From: Acetobacteraceae bacterium
GTDB lineage: Bacteria; Pseudomonadota; Alphaproteobacteria; Acetobacterales; Acetobacteraceae
DNA: 64,000 nt
Direction: 5' to 3'
Assembly: GCA_003164135.1 (NCBI GenBank)
Contig: PLSD01000102.1
Coordinates: 1 to 64,000 of the forward strand
In this document: positions 18,747-28,203 of the stretch, piece after piece
Numbering within the stretch: position 1 is the first letter of the stretch
Layout: every line of letters starts with the position of its first letter
Position numbers and translations under genes: made by a program
The notes under the pieces: model-generated
What the model was told of the DNA's origin: nothing
Databases searched by the model: none
Seen by the model: the letters and a program-made list of their open reading frames with translations, nothing else

Positions 18747-19754
18747 ATGCAGCGATTCCTTGGCTCATGTTTTTTCCTGGCGGCTCTGTGCGGTGGTGGC
18801 CAGGCAGTGGCGCAGATGACAAGCGCGCCCGTTTCGCTGGCCCCTCTGGTGCGCGCGGTGGCGCCGGTGGTGGTGGGTATTGCCGTCACGCAAGCCCCTG
18901 GCGCGCCGGCCAAACCAGGCCCCGCGGGGGTGGCGCTGGCAGCCGGCTCGGGCTTCATCATCAGCCGGGACGGGATGATCGTCACCAATGACCATGTCAT
19001 CGCGGGGGCGGCGCGAATCATGGTGACGTTGAACGACGGCGAGCAGTTTGCGGCAAAACTGGCCGGTGCGGACGACCTGACGGATATCGCCGTCATTAAA
19101 ATTACGTCACCCCACCCGCTGCCCACGGCCGCCTGGGGCAACTCCGCCAACGCCCAGGTGGGGGACTGGGTGCTGGCGGCGGGCAACCCGTTCGCGCTGG
19201 GCAACTCCTTCACACTGGGAATTATTTCGGCGCAGGGGCGCGACATCGGCGAAGGGCCGTTCGACCATTTTTTGCAGTTGGACGCGCCGATCAACCCCGG
19301 CAATTCCGGTGGCCCGGCGTTCAACATGGCCGGCGCGGTAATCGGAATAAACTCAGCCATAGTCTCGCCTTCCGGCGGTTCCGTGGGCATTGGTTTTGCC
19401 ATTCCCAGCAACAGCGCGCGGGGCATTGTGGCAGCACTGATCGCGCATGGGGAGATCGCGCGCGGGTGGCTGGGCATATCCGTTGCCGACCCGCCGGATG
19501 GCACGGGCGCCCCCGATGAAGGGGCGCAGATCACCGGCGTGGAGCCGGGCGGGCCTGCCGCCAAAGCGGGCTTGAGCGCCTCGGAGATGGTGCTTTCGGT
19601 CGACGGCCGGCCGGTCTCGGGCGCCTCCGGGCTGACGCGGGCCATTGCCTCCATGGCGCCGGGGACTAAGGTGGTGCTTGGGATTAGTGAGAATCAACAT
19701 ATATTCGACCTGCCGGTCATTATCGACCGCAGGCCGGAACAATTGGGAGAGTAG
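18747..19754 (+). CDS. HtrA/DegP-family periplasmic serine protease with one PDZ domain
   Basis: A 335-residue protein with a signal peptide (MQRFLGSCFFLAALCGGGQAVAQ region, cleavage around residue 23). The trypsin-like domain has the triad His83 (VTNDHVIAGA), Asp113 (DLTDIAVIKI) and Ser187 (NPGNSGGPAF). A single C-terminal PDZ domain (about 235-325) contains GWLGISV and VEPGGPAAKAGL. With one PDZ it resembles DegS or short HtrA proteins, but it has a cleaved-type signal rather than an anchor. It probably degrades damaged periplasmic proteins. The response regulator starts two bases after its stop, so protease and two-component genes appear to be one operon. Confidence 0.9.
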   Translation: MQRFLGSCFFLAALCGGGQAVAQMTSAPVSLAPLVRAVAPVVVGIAVTQAPGAPAKPGPAGVALAAGSGFIISRDGMIVTNDHVIAGAARIMVTLNDGEQFAAKLAGADDLTDIAVIKITSPHPLPTAAWGNSANAQVGDWVLAAGNPFALGNSFTLGIISAQGRDIGEGPFDHFLQLDAPINPGNSGGPAFNMAGAVIGINSAIVSPSGGSVGIGFAIPSNSARGIVAALIAHGEIARGWLGISVADPPDGTGAPDEGAQITGVEPGGPAAKAGLSASEMVLSVDGRPVSGASGLTRAIASMAPGTKVVLGISENQHIFDLPVIIDRRPEQLGE

Positions 19755-19756
19755 CG

Positions 19757-20440
19757 ATGCGCATACTCGTCGTCGAAGACGATAAGGACGTTGCTGGGTT
19801 TGTATTGAAAGGCCTGCGTGAGGCCGGACATACCGTGGAGCATGCCGATAACGGGCGGGACGGCTTGTTCCTCGCGGCCTCGGAGAATTTTGACGCGATC
19901 ATCCTGGACCGGATGCTGCCGGGAGGTATCGACGGGTTGCGGTTGCTGGAAACATTGCGGGCGCAGGATAACGCGACGCCGGTGGTGTTCCTCTCAGCAC
20001 TCAGCCAGGTGGACGACCGGGTGAAGGGGCTGAAGGCCGGTGGTGATGACTACCTGACCAAGCCCTTCGCCTTCGCCGAACTGCTGGCCCGGGTGGAAGC
20101 GCTGACCCGGCGCGGCAAGAGCGACGGCCCCGCCACCAAGCTGACCGTGGGCGACCTGGAAATGGATCTGCTGTCACGCAGCGTGCGCCGGGGAACGGTG
20201 AAAATCGACCTGCAACCGCGCGAGTTCCGCCTGCTGGAATATCTGATGCGCCACGCCGGCCAGGTGGTTACCCGCACCATGCTGCTGGAAGGCGTGTGGG
20301 ATTATCATTTCGACCCGCAAACCAATGTCATCGATGTGCATGTGTCGCGCCTGCGCCAGAAGATCGACAAACCCTTCGAGCTGCCGCTGCTGCATACCGT
20401 GCGTAACGCCGGCTACATGCTGCGCGCGGAAGAAGTATAA
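19757..20440 (+). CDS. OmpR-family response regulator
   Basis: A 227-residue response regulator. The receiver domain has the acidic pair Asp8/Asp9, the phosphoacceptor Asp51 (IILDRMLPGG) and Lys102 (YLTKPF). A winged-helix DNA-binding domain follows, with LQPREFRLLEYLMRHAGQVVTR and VIDVHVSRLRQKID. It sits between an HtrA protease gene and its sensor kinase gene; this arrangement is reminiscent of envelope-stress circuits. The regulated genes are unknown. Confidence 0.94.
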   Translation: MRILVVEDDKDVAGFVLKGLREAGHTVEHADNGRDGLFLAASENFDAIILDRMLPGGIDGLRLLETLRAQDNATPVVFLSALSQVDDRVKGLKAGGDDYLTKPFAFAELLARVEALTRRGKSDGPATKLTVGDLEMDLLSRSVRRGTVKIDLQPREFRLLEYLMRHAGQVVTRTMLLEGVWDYHFDPQTNVIDVHVSRLRQKIDKPFELPLLHTVRNAGYMLRAEEV

Positions 20441-20463
20441 CGCTCCAACAAGCGGGATCTTAA

Positions 20464-21909
20464 ATGGAGATAATCCCGGCACCGGGACCCGGTCCGGCCA
20501 AGCGGAAACCTCGGCGGGCGAAACCAATCCGCGAGGCGCGCCGCCGGGCAAAACCGCTGATCCGCTCAACCGGTATCCGCTTTGCGATAGTTTATGCCAT
20601 GGTGTTCGGCCTCTCGGCCTTTATCCTGGCGTTTTCGCTGTGGTATTCCACCGTGGGCCTGCTGCAACGGCAGGTAGAATTCGCGATTCGTAACGATGCC
20701 ACGGCGCTGAATGAGCATTACCAGATCGGCGCCCTGCCCTCGCTCATCACCGCCATCCAAGGCCGGCTCGCGGACTCCGGCGATACCGACGGCATTTATC
20801 TGCTGCTCGACCCACTGGGCAACCATATCATCGGCAACCTCGACCAATGGCCGCAGGGCCTCAACCAGATCAACACCTGGTACGAACTGCCCGTAACCCG
20901 CAAAGGGGTGCGCTCCGTCGCCCTGCTACGCGCCTACACGCTCGCCGGCGGCGAACAACTGCTGATCGGACGGGACGTGAGCGCCAGGGCGCAATTGCGC
21001 AACGTGCTGCGCGACGCGCTGCTCTGGGCACTCGGCTTGATGGTCCTGCTGGGCCTGCTCGGCGCGGTGCTCATCCGCTCACTGTTCCGGCGCATGATCC
21101 GCGATATTTCCACCACCACCCGCGCCATCGCGCTCGGCGACCTTACCCGCCGCATCCCAAAGCACGGCGACGGTGATGAGTTCGACGAACTTGCTGAAAT
21201 CATCAATGACATGCTGGAGCGCATCTCCCGCCTGATGGACGGCGTGCGCCAGGTCTCCAACGCCATCGCGCACGACCTGCGCACACCCATCGCGCGCGCG
21301 CGCGCACGGCTGGAAGATGCCTCACTGCATGCGCACACCACGGAAGACCTGCAATCGGCGATCGAACGCGCCATGCTCGACCTGGACGGCGTCGTCGGCG
21401 TGTTCGAGGCCCTGCTGCGCATCGCCGAAATTGAAGCCGGCTCGCGCCGCGCCGCCTTCGCCGCTATCGACCTCGCCCCGATGCTGCGCGATATCGACGA
21501 ACTCTACCGCGCCGTCGCCGAGGAACGCGGGCTGATCCTGGACACCAAAATCGCCGATAACTTACCCCTGCTCGGCGACCGCGAACTGGTGCAACAGGCC
21601 GTCGCCAACCTGCTCGATAACGCGCTGAAATTCTCGGCCACCGGAACCACCGTCCACTTCACCGCCCGGATGGAAGACGCCATCATCGAAATCTGTGTCG
21701 CCGACCGCGGACCGGGAATCTCCGACGAAGACCGCAACCGCGCCACCGAACGCTTCTTCCGCGCAGAATCCGCGCGCTCCACCTCCGGCTCGGGCCTCGG
21801 CCTCGCCCTCGTCTCCGCCGTCGCGCAACTCCACAACGGCACCCTCCACCTGGCCAACAACGACCCCGGCCTGCGCGCGATCATCACGCTGCCAGCACGG
21901 CGGGAGTAG
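20464..21909 (+). CDS. sensor histidine kinase (HAMP type)
   Basis: A 481-residue kinase. The first transmembrane helix is at about residues 38-62, a periplasmic sensing region follows (about 65-180), and the second helix is near 186-206. A HAMP domain spans about 207-260. The phosphoacceptor is His270 in SNAIAHDLRTPIARAR. The catalytic domain has LLDNALKFS (N box), ADRGPGISDED (G1) and [10 protein letters not shown] (G2). The first 35 residues are unusually basic and proline-rich. It is partner of the OmpR-type regulator 23 bases upstream. The signal is unknown, though the linked periplasmic protease suggests envelope stress. Confidence 0.92.
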   Translation: MEIIPAPGPGPAKRKPRRAKPIREARRRAKPLIRSTGIRFAIVYAMVFGLSAFILAFSLWYSTVGLLQRQVEFAIRNDATALNEHYQIGALPSLITAIQGRLADSGDTDGIYLLLDPLGNHIIGNLDQWPQGLNQINTWYELPVTRKGVRSVALLRAYTLAGGEQLLIGRDVSARAQLRNVLRDALLWALGLMVLLGLLGAVLIRSLFRRMIRDISTTTRAIALGDLTRRIPKHGDGDEFDELAEIINDMLERISRLMDGVRQVSNAIAHDLRTPIARARARLEDASLHAHTTEDLQSAIERAMLDLDGVVGVFEALLRIAEIEAGSRRAAFAAIDLAPMLRDIDELYRAVAEERGLILDTKIADNLPLLGDRELVQQAVANLLDNALKFSATGTTVHFTARMEDAIIEICVADRGPGISDEDRNRATERFFRAESARSTSGSGLGLALVSAVAQLHNGTLHLANNDPGLRAIITLPARRE

Positions 21910-21925
21910 GGGAGGAAGGACGCAA

Positions 21926-21951
21926 GGCCAGGGGGGCGCTGCCCCCTGGCC
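21926..21951. repeat. GC-rich intergenic stem-loop (repeat family copy 1, likely terminator)
   Basis: GGCCAGGGGG (21926-21935) and CCCCCTGGCC (21942-21951) form a perfect 10-bp stem around GCGCTG. It sits between the convergent sensor kinase and ntrX genes. The same type of element, preceded by AAGG and centred on a short loop, occurs twice more at 31369-31389 and 31531-31551. It probably serves as a bidirectional terminator. Confidence 0.7.
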
Positions 21952-21959
21952 TCACTTAC

Positions 21960-23357
21960 TTACGCCTGTACCCTGTCCTCGGCGCCGATGCCGAGTTGTT
22001 TGAGTTTGCGGTGCAGGGCGCTGCGTTCCATGCCTACGAAGTGTGCGGTGCGGCTGATGTTGCCGCCGAAGCGGAGTAGTTGGGATTGCAGGTACTGGGT
22101 TTCGAACACGTCGCGGGCTTCGCGCAGCGGCAGGGCCATGACGTCGGCGGCGGGGTCTATGGCCAGGGCACGCGGGGCGTGGGCTGAGAGTTCGGTGGGG
22201 AGATGTTCAGCGCGGAAAATTTCGGTTTCGCCGGAACGCATAATCATCAACCAATCCATGATGTTGCGCAGCTGGCGGACGTTACCGGGCCAGTCGTGGG
22301 CTTGCAGGGCGGCGATGGCGTCCGATGCCAGGCTGCGCGGCGGCAGGCCGGAGATTTCCGCCGCGCGGGCGAGGAAGTCGGCGGCCAGGGCGGGGATATC
22401 CTCCCGGCGTTCCTTCAGCGAGGGCACGCGCAGCGGCACCACGGCGAGGCGGTAGAACAGGTCCTCGCGGAAGTGACCGGCGGCGATATGGCTGGCGAGA
22501 TCTTTCGCGGTGGAGGCGAGCACGCGGATATCGACTTTGACGCGCGAATTGGCACCGCCGCCGACACGCTCGAAACTTTGCTCCTGTAGCACGCGGGCGA
22601 TTTTGCCCTGGGTTTCCAGCGGCATGTCAGCCACCTCATCGAGCAGCAGCGTGCCGCCGTGGGCGCGTTCCAGCACGCCGACCTTGCGCGGGGCGGCATG
22701 CGGATCGGCACCGGCTTCCACGCCGAACAGTTCCACCTCGAAGCGTTCAGGCGCCAGGATGGCGCAATTCAGCGCCACAAAGGGGCCTTCGGCGCGGCGC
22801 GACTGCGTGTGGATCATGCGCGCCACGGTTTCCTTGCCTGAGCCGGGGGCGCCGGTGATGAGCACGCGCGAGCCGGTGGGGGCGACGCGGTCGATGGCGG
22901 CTTTCAGGGCGGCGATGCCGTGGCCTTCGCCGGTGAGCGCTGTCTCGGAGCCCACGCGCAGGCGCAGTTCGGCATTTTCCGCTTCCAGGCGGGCAGCTTC
23001 CAGCGCGCGGCGCACCACCAGCAACAGGCGGTCCGAGTTGAAGGGTTTTTCGATGAAGTCGTAGGCGCCGCGCTGGATTGCCGCGACCGCGGTTTCGATG
23101 GTGCCGTGGCCGGAGATCATCACCACCGGCACGCGCGGCTGCTCCTGGTGCAGCACATCTAGAATGCCGATGCCGTCCAGTTTCGAGCCTTGCAGCCAGA
23201 CGTCGAGGATCACCAGGGAGGGGCGCCGGGCGCGATAGGCGGCGATCGCTTCGTCGGAGTTACCGGCGCTGCGGGCCTCAAAACCCTCGTCGCGGAGAAT
23301 CGCTTCGACCAGCAGCCGAATATCCGGCTCGTCATCGACGATCAGGATTTCAGTCAT
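21960..23357 (-). CDS. ntrX: nitrogen-assimilation response regulator NtrX (AAA+ type)
   Basis: A 465-residue regulator: receiver domain with Asp in VILDVWLQG, an AAA+ domain, and a Fis-type helix-turn-helix (NISRTAHFVGMERSALHRKLKQLG). The AAA+ core lacks the GAFTGA loop that contacts sigma54: the segment reads ELFGVEAGADPHAAPRKVG. Walker A is also altered (GAPGSGKET). This is the known state of alphaproteobacterial NtrX, which therefore acts as a conventional regulator rather than a sigma54 activator. Its start overlaps the ntrY stop (ATGA). It lies last in the dusB-ntrB-ntrC-ntrY-ntrX array. Confidence 0.95.
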   Translation of the reverse strand: MTEILIVDDEPDIRLLVEAILRDEGFEARSAGNSDEAIAAYRARRPSLVILDVWLQGSKLDGIGILDVLHQEQPRVPVVMISGHGTIETAVAAIQRGAYDFIEKPFNSDRLLLVVRRALEAARLEAENAELRLRVGSETALTGEGHGIAALKAAIDRVAPTGSRVLITGAPGSGKETVARMIHTQSRRAEGPFVALNCAILAPERFEVELFGVEAGADPHAAPRKVGVLERAHGGTLLLDEVADMPLETQGKIARVLQEQSFERVGGGANSRVKVDIRVLASTAKDLASHIAAGHFREDLFYRLAVVPLRVPSLKERREDIPALAADFLARAAEISGLPPRSLASDAIAALQAHDWPGNVRQLRNIMDWLMIMRSGETEIFRAEHLPTELSAHAPRALAIDPAADVMALPLREARDVFETQYLQSQLLRFGGNISRTAHFVGMERSALHRKLKQLGIGAEDRVQA

Positions 23358-25579
23358 CTTGCAGGCAACTCCTTAACATCATCGGTCACACCTTCAGATT
23401 CCGCCGGCAGGGCGGGCAGGATCAGGCTTACTTTGGCACCAACACCACCAGGGGCCTGATCAAGTTCCAAACGCCCGCCATGGTCCTCCATGATCTTGCG
23501 GACAATGGCAAGACCAAGCCCGGTACCTTTCGGTTTATGCGTCACATAGGGTTCGGTGAGTTTAGCACGGTCGGTGTCCGGCAGGCCAATGCCGTCATCA
23601 GTGACGCTCAGTACCGCATCATTCCCCGAAGCGGCGAGGCTCAGCGTGACATGGCTGGCACCCGGCCGCATGGCCACCGCATCCGCCGCGTTGGCGAGCA
23701 GGTTGGTCAGGGCCTGGCCGAGCAAACGGCGGTCGCAGATGGCGCGCAGCGGGGCTTCAATCCGCACGTCCCAATTGATCTGCCGCTGCGCCACGCGTTG
23801 CAGCACCATCGCCTCACGGCAAATCCGCTCCAGCGATTCCACGCGCATCACCGGGGCGGGCATCCGCGCGAAGGTGGAGAATTCGTCGACCATGCGGCCG
23901 ATGTCCCCCACGTGGCGCACGATGGTATCGGCGCATTGCGAGAAGCCTTCCGGGTCGGAGGTGATCTCCTTGGCGAAGCGGCGTTTCAGGCGCTCGGCGG
24001 AAAGCTGAATGGGCGTCAACGGATTCTTGATCTCGTGGGCGATGCGCCGGGCCACGTCCGCCCAGGCCGCCTTGCGCTGGGCGGAAAGCAGTTCAGTGAC
24101 GTCATCGAAGGTGACGATGAAACCATCCGGTTCGCCGGCTTTCATTTCCGCGCCGATACGCACCAGCAGCACCCGCTTGTGCATCGCCGGGCCGTGTTCG
24201 ATTTCCGCCGTTACCGGGCGTTCAGGGTTTGCCATCACATCGGCAATCAACCCCTCGAATTCCGGCACAATTTCGACCAGATACTGGCCGATTTCCGACT
24301 GCAGGCCGATGCGCAGCAATTCGGAGGCGGCGCGGTTCGGCAGTTCGATGCGGCCTTTGTTGTCCAGCCCGATCACCCCGGCGGAAACACCGGCCAGCAC
24401 CGTCTCGGTAAAACGCCGGCGTTCGTCGAGCTGGCCGTTCACGTCCATCAATTCCGTGCGCTGCGCCGCGAGTTGCGCCGTCATGCGGTTGAAGGCGCGC
24501 GAGAGTCCGGCCATTTCATCACCGGTGGCACGCTCGGGCACGCGTACGGAAAGATCGCCGGCGCGCACATTTTCCGCAGCGCGGATGAGGTGGCCGATCG
24601 GCTTGGCAATCTGGTTGGCGATGACCAGGCCAAACCCAACCAGGGCCGAAAGCACCAGCAGGGCCAGAATGGCGATTACCAGCGCGAAGGAGATTTCCAG
24701 CCCGGCGCGGTTTTTCGAAAGCCGCTGGTATTCCGCCACCGCCTGCTCGGTCTTGTTCACATGGTCGAGAATCGCCGGGTCGATCGGCTTCTCGATCATC
24801 AACATCATCGGCGGCGTGATATCGAGCTTGATAACCGCCTGCTCCACCGTACTGCCCGGCGGGCTGATAACCGGCACCTGCCCGGATTGTGCCGCCGCGA
24901 TGTCGCGCTGGTTTGGCACCTCGGCCGCCATGCCGGCGAACAAACCGGCGGAAGCAACAATTTCGCCGTTCAACGGCTCGAAGATCACCGCCTGGGTGAG
25001 TCCGCGCACCGTCGCCTGATTGACGAGATAGGTGGCGAACTCATTCGGGTCGCCAAAAAACACCGTGCCGTTCTGCGACAAATCATTGGCCATCGCCAAC
25101 GCGTCCAGCCGGATATCGTTGTCGTGCTCGGCGAGGTAGCCCTGCGCCACCTGGTTGCTCTCATCCAGCGCGGTTTGAACCCGCAGGTTGAACCAGGCCT
25201 GAATGCCGAAATTGAAGAATACGATGGCGAACACCGCGACCAAAATCGCAGGCACGGCCGCCACGCCGCCGAACAGAAACACCAGTTGCACGTGCAACCG
25301 CGCACCCGCGGCACCGCGCCTGTGCTCCAGCACCACACGCACCACCCGCCCAACGAGCAGAATAATCAGCAGCAACAGCGCCGCAAAATCCGCGACGATC
25401 AGCCCAATCGCGACACCGGAATGCACATCGAGCTTGACCCGCCCGGCAAGAATGGCAAACGAGGCGATGCCCAGAAGCAGCGCCACCGAGGCGACCAGCA
25501 GCGTGGAAACCCGGCCCAGCATAATGTCCAGAAAGGATGCGGGCAGAGAGCGCGGCGCAGTGTCGGACGCTGGCGGCAC
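23354..25579 (-). CDS. ntrY: nitrogen-regulation sensor kinase NtrY
   Basis: A 741-residue membrane kinase. About four N-terminal transmembrane helices lie within residues 15-125, a large periplasmic region follows to about residue 295, then a further helix, a HAMP domain, a PAS domain (GVSAGVIGLDNKGRIELPNRAA) and the kinase core. The phosphoacceptor histidine lies in RRIAHEIKNPLTPIQLSAERL and the ATP-binding motif is GTGLGLAIV. It is partner to NtrX and senses a signal linked to redox or nitrogen state in studied species. The start is a GTG at 25579, directly abutting the ntrC stop. Confidence 0.95.
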   Translation of the reverse strand: MPPASDTAPRSLPASFLDIMLGRVSTLLVASVALLLGIASFAILAGRVKLDVHSGVAIGLIVADFAALLLLIILLVGRVVRVVLEHRRGAAGARLHVQLVFLFGGVAAVPAILVAVFAIVFFNFGIQAWFNLRVQTALDESNQVAQGYLAEHDNDIRLDALAMANDLSQNGTVFFGDPNEFATYLVNQATVRGLTQAVIFEPLNGEIVASAGLFAGMAAEVPNQRDIAAAQSGQVPVISPPGSTVEQAVIKLDITPPMMLMIEKPIDPAILDHVNKTEQAVAEYQRLSKNRAGLEISFALVIAILALLVLSALVGFGLVIANQIAKPIGHLIRAAENVRAGDLSVRVPERATGDEMAGLSRAFNRMTAQLAAQRTELMDVNGQLDERRRFTETVLAGVSAGVIGLDNKGRIELPNRAASELLRIGLQSEIGQYLVEIVPEFEGLIADVMANPERPVTAEIEHGPAMHKRVLLVRIGAEMKAGEPDGFIVTFDDVTELLSAQRKAAWADVARRIAHEIKNPLTPIQLSAERLKRRFAKEITSDPEGFSQCADTIVRHVGDIGRMVDEFSTFARMPAPVMRVESLERICREAMVLQRVAQRQINWDVRIEAPLRAICDRRLLGQALTNLLANAADAVAMRPGASHVTLSLAASGNDAVLSVTDDGIGLPDTDRAKLTEPYVTHKPKGTGLGLAIVRKIMEDHGGRLELDQAPGGVGAKVSLILPALPAESEGVTDDVKELPAR

Positions 25580-27033
25580 TATCCCACCCGGCGGTGCACG
25601 CCGATGCCGTGCTCACGGATTTTTTTGCGTAGGGTGTTGCGGTTTAGGCCAAGCAGGGCGGCGGCGCGTATCTGGTTGCCGCGTGTTTCCGCCAGCGTCA
25701 TGCGAATGAGCGGCCGTTCCAGCTCGGCCAGCGCGCGTTCATAGAGCACGCCTTCCTCACCGCTTTCACGAATGGCGGCGAGCAGCCGGGCGACGTGGCG
25801 TTCCACCACGGCGGCCATGGTGTCGGCTTCATCGCCGGGGGCGGCCATGGGTTCCTCCGCCACGGTGTAGTCGGCGAGTTCCTGCGCCAGGATGGCTTCC
25901 GTGATGACCGGCTGCGGCACCAAGGCGGCAAGCCGGCGGATCAGGTTTTCCAGCTCGCGCACGTTACCGGGCCAGCGGTAGGCGGAGAGCATCGCCATGG
26001 CGCCGGGGTCGATGCTTTTTGCCGGCAGGCCTTCGCTCTGCGCCTTGTTGAGGAAGTGCTGCGCGAGCACGGGGATGTCGTCCGGGCGTTCACGCAACGG
26101 CGGCAGGCGGATGGGCACAACGTTGAGGCGGTAGAACAAATCCTCGCGGAACTGGCCGGAGCGGATGAGGGCGCGCAGGTCACGGTGGGTGGCGGCGATG
26201 ATGCGGGCATTGGCGCGGATGGGCTGACGGCCGCCGACGGTGGTGAATTCGCCTTCCTGCAGCACGCGCAGCAGGCGGGTCTGGGCTTCGGGCGGCATGT
26301 CGCCGATTTCGTCGAGAAAAAGCGTGCCGCCGCTGGCTTGTTCAAAGCGGCCAACGTGGCGGTTGGTGGCGCCGGTGAAGGCGCCGCGCTCGTGGCCGAA
26401 CAGTTCGCTCTCGATCAGCTCACGCGGGATGGCGGCCATGTTGATGGCCACAAACGGACCGGCGCGGCGGCGCCCGTAGTCGTGCAGGGCGCGGGCGACG
26501 AGTTCCTTGCCCGCACCGGATTCGCCGTTGATCATCACGGTGAGGTCGGTGGTCGTGAGGCGGGCGATGATGCGGTAGATTTCCTGCATCGCCGGGCTGC
26601 GGCCGATCAGCGGCAAATTGTCGTCGGGCGAGGGTTTGGGTGCATCCGCCGTGCCGGGGGCGTAGACCGGCTGTTTCAGCGCACGGTCCACCACGGCGAG
26701 GAGTTCTCCCAGGTCGAACGGTTTGGGCAAGTAGTCGAACGCGCCGCGCTGCGTGGCCTGCACCGCGGTGGTGAGGGTGGACTGCGCGCTCATCACAATA
26801 ATCGGCAGCTCCGGGCGGATGCGTTTGATGCGCGGGATCAGGTCCAGTCCGTTTTCATCGGGCATGATGACGTCGGTGATGACCACGTCGCCCTCGCCGT
26901 CTTCCACCCAGCGCCACAGCGTGGCGGCCGAGGAGGTCGCCCGCACCTGGTAGCCCGAGCGCCCCAGCGCCTGGGTCAGCACGGTGCGGATCGAGCGGTC
27001 GTCATCGGCGATCAGGACGGTAGGAACGGTCAT
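25579..27033 (-). CDS. ntrC: nitrogen regulation response regulator NtrC (sigma54 activator)
   Basis: A 484-residue sigma54-dependent activator. The receiver carries the phosphoacceptor Asp in [13 protein letters not shown]. The AAA+ domain has Walker A GESGAGKE, an intact GAFTGA loop ([12 protein letters not shown]) and Walker [14 protein letters not shown] Fis-type helix-turn-helix ends the protein ([21 protein letters not shown]). In contrast to NtrX, it should activate RpoN promoters for nitrogen scavenging. ATG 27033 is preferred (TGATG overlap with the ntrB stop); an in-frame TTG lies one codon upstream. Confidence 0.96.
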   Translation of the reverse strand: MTVPTVLIADDDRSIRTVLTQALGRSGYQVRATSSAATLWRWVEDGEGDVVITDVIMPDENGLDLIPRIKRIRPELPIIVMSAQSTLTTAVQATQRGAFDYLPKPFDLGELLAVVDRALKQPVYAPGTADAPKPSPDDNLPLIGRSPAMQEIYRIIARLTTTDLTVMINGESGAGKELVARALHDYGRRRAGPFVAINMAAIPRELIESELFGHERGAFTGATNRHVGRFEQASGGTLFLDEIGDMPPEAQTRLLRVLQEGEFTTVGGRQPIRANARIIAATHRDLRALIRSGQFREDLFYRLNVVPIRLPPLRERPDDIPVLAQHFLNKAQSEGLPAKSIDPGAMAMLSAYRWPGNVRELENLIRRLAALVPQPVITEAILAQELADYTVAEEPMAAPGDEADTMAAVVERHVARLLAAIRESGEEGVLYERALAELERPLIRMTLAETRGNQIRAAALLGLNRNTLRKKIREHGIGVHRRVG

Positions 27034-28181
27034 CAATGGTTACTTTCCGGGGGGTCTTCGTAGACGGGCAGGTGGATGCGGAATTCGGTACGGCCGGCGC
27101 GGCTGTCGACGTCGATCAGCCCGCCGTGGTCGGCGACGATTTTGGCGACTAGCGCCAGGCCGAGTCCGCTGCCGGCGGCCTTGGTGGTGATGAAGGGCTC
27201 GAACAAATGGCGGCGGATGTCCTCGGGGATGCCCGGGCCGTTGTCGCGCACCGCGACGAAAATCGGCAAATTGGCGCGGGTACGGCCCGATGAAGCGGAC
27301 AGCCGCACGCCGTGCTGAAAGCCGGTGGTGAGGTGAATTTCACCATCCGGGCGGTCCATGCTGGCGATGGATTCGGCGGCGTTTTTCACCAGGTTGAGCA
27401 GCACCTGGATCAGTTGGTCGCGGTTGCCCTGCACATGCGGCAGGCTGGGGTCGTAGGATTCAATGAATTTGATACGCGGCGCGAAGCCGGAGCGGGCGAG
27501 CTTGCGCACATGCTCCAGCACGCGGTGGATGTTCACGGCCTGGCGTTCCAGCTTCTTTTCGCCAAAGGTTTCCATGCGCTCGACCATGGCGCGGATGCGG
27601 TCGGCCTCATCGCGGATCAGCACCGCAAGCTCGCGGTCTTCCGGCGGGGCGCTGCTTTCCAGCAATTGCGCGGCACCCCTGATGCCTGACAGTGGGTTTT
27701 TCACCTCATGCGCCAAAATGGCGGCCATGCCGGTGATGCTGCGCGCCGCGTTACGGGCCGACATCTGCTGGTCCAGCGCGCGAGCTGCCGATTCGTCCTG
27801 CAAGGTGAGCACCACGTAGCCGGGAACGTCCAGCAACGGCGCGGCCTGCACGGAGCACCCCCGGCGCAGCAGCTTGGGGCCTTCCAGGATCATGTCGTGC
27901 TCGGCCACCGTCAACCCGGCGCTACGCGCGCGGTCCAACAGCAGAAAGAGCGGATGGTCCAACGGCAGAATGTCGCTGATATTGCTGTGCAGCAGCAATG
28001 CCCTGGAGGAGCCGAAGAACTCTTCCGCTGCGTAGTTCACCGAACAGAAGATGTCGTTCTCGTCCAGCACCGCGACGGCCAGCGGCAACGCGGCGAGGAT
28101 CTGCGCCGGGTCAACCCGAAGCTCGCGCGACACCTGCGGCTTGCGCTTGACCATGCCGAAGGCTTTTCTGATACCGCTCAC
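27033..28181 (-). CDS. ntrB: nitrogen regulation sensor kinase NtrB
   Basis: A 382-residue soluble kinase/phosphatase controlling NtrC in response to the PII protein. A PAS domain occupies about residues 25-140, followed by the phosphoacceptor motif [21 protein letters not shown] and the ATPase domain with [11 protein letters not shown] and [12 protein letters not shown]. No membrane segment is present, as expected. The start is GTG at 28181 with GAGAGGCGG upstream. It lies 22 bases after the dusB stop and is the second gene of the cluster. Confidence 0.95.
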   Translation of the reverse strand: MSGIRKAFGMVKRKPQVSRELRVDPAQILAALPLAVAVLDENDIFCSVNYAAEEFFGSSRALLLHSNISDILPLDHPLFLLLDRARSAGLTVAEHDMILEGPKLLRRGCSVQAAPLLDVPGYVVLTLQDESAARALDQQMSARNAARSITGMAAILAHEVKNPLSGIRGAAQLLESSAPPEDRELAVLIRDEADRIRAMVERMETFGEKKLERQAVNIHRVLEHVRKLARSGFAPRIKFIESYDPSLPHVQGNRDQLIQVLLNLVKNAAESIASMDRPDGEIHLTTGFQHGVRLSASSGRTRANLPIFVAVRDNGPGIPEDIRRHLFEPFITTKAAGSGLGLALVAKIVADHGGLIDVDSRAGRTEFRIHLPVYEDPPESNH

Positions 28182-28203
28182 GTGCCGCCTCTCGGGTAAA
28201 TGT

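Noticed and set aside
23078-25744. Long plus-strand open frame antisense to ntrX and ntrY
   Set aside because: Low-complexity His/Gln/Arg-rich translation with no ribosome binding site; the minus-strand genes are unambiguous.
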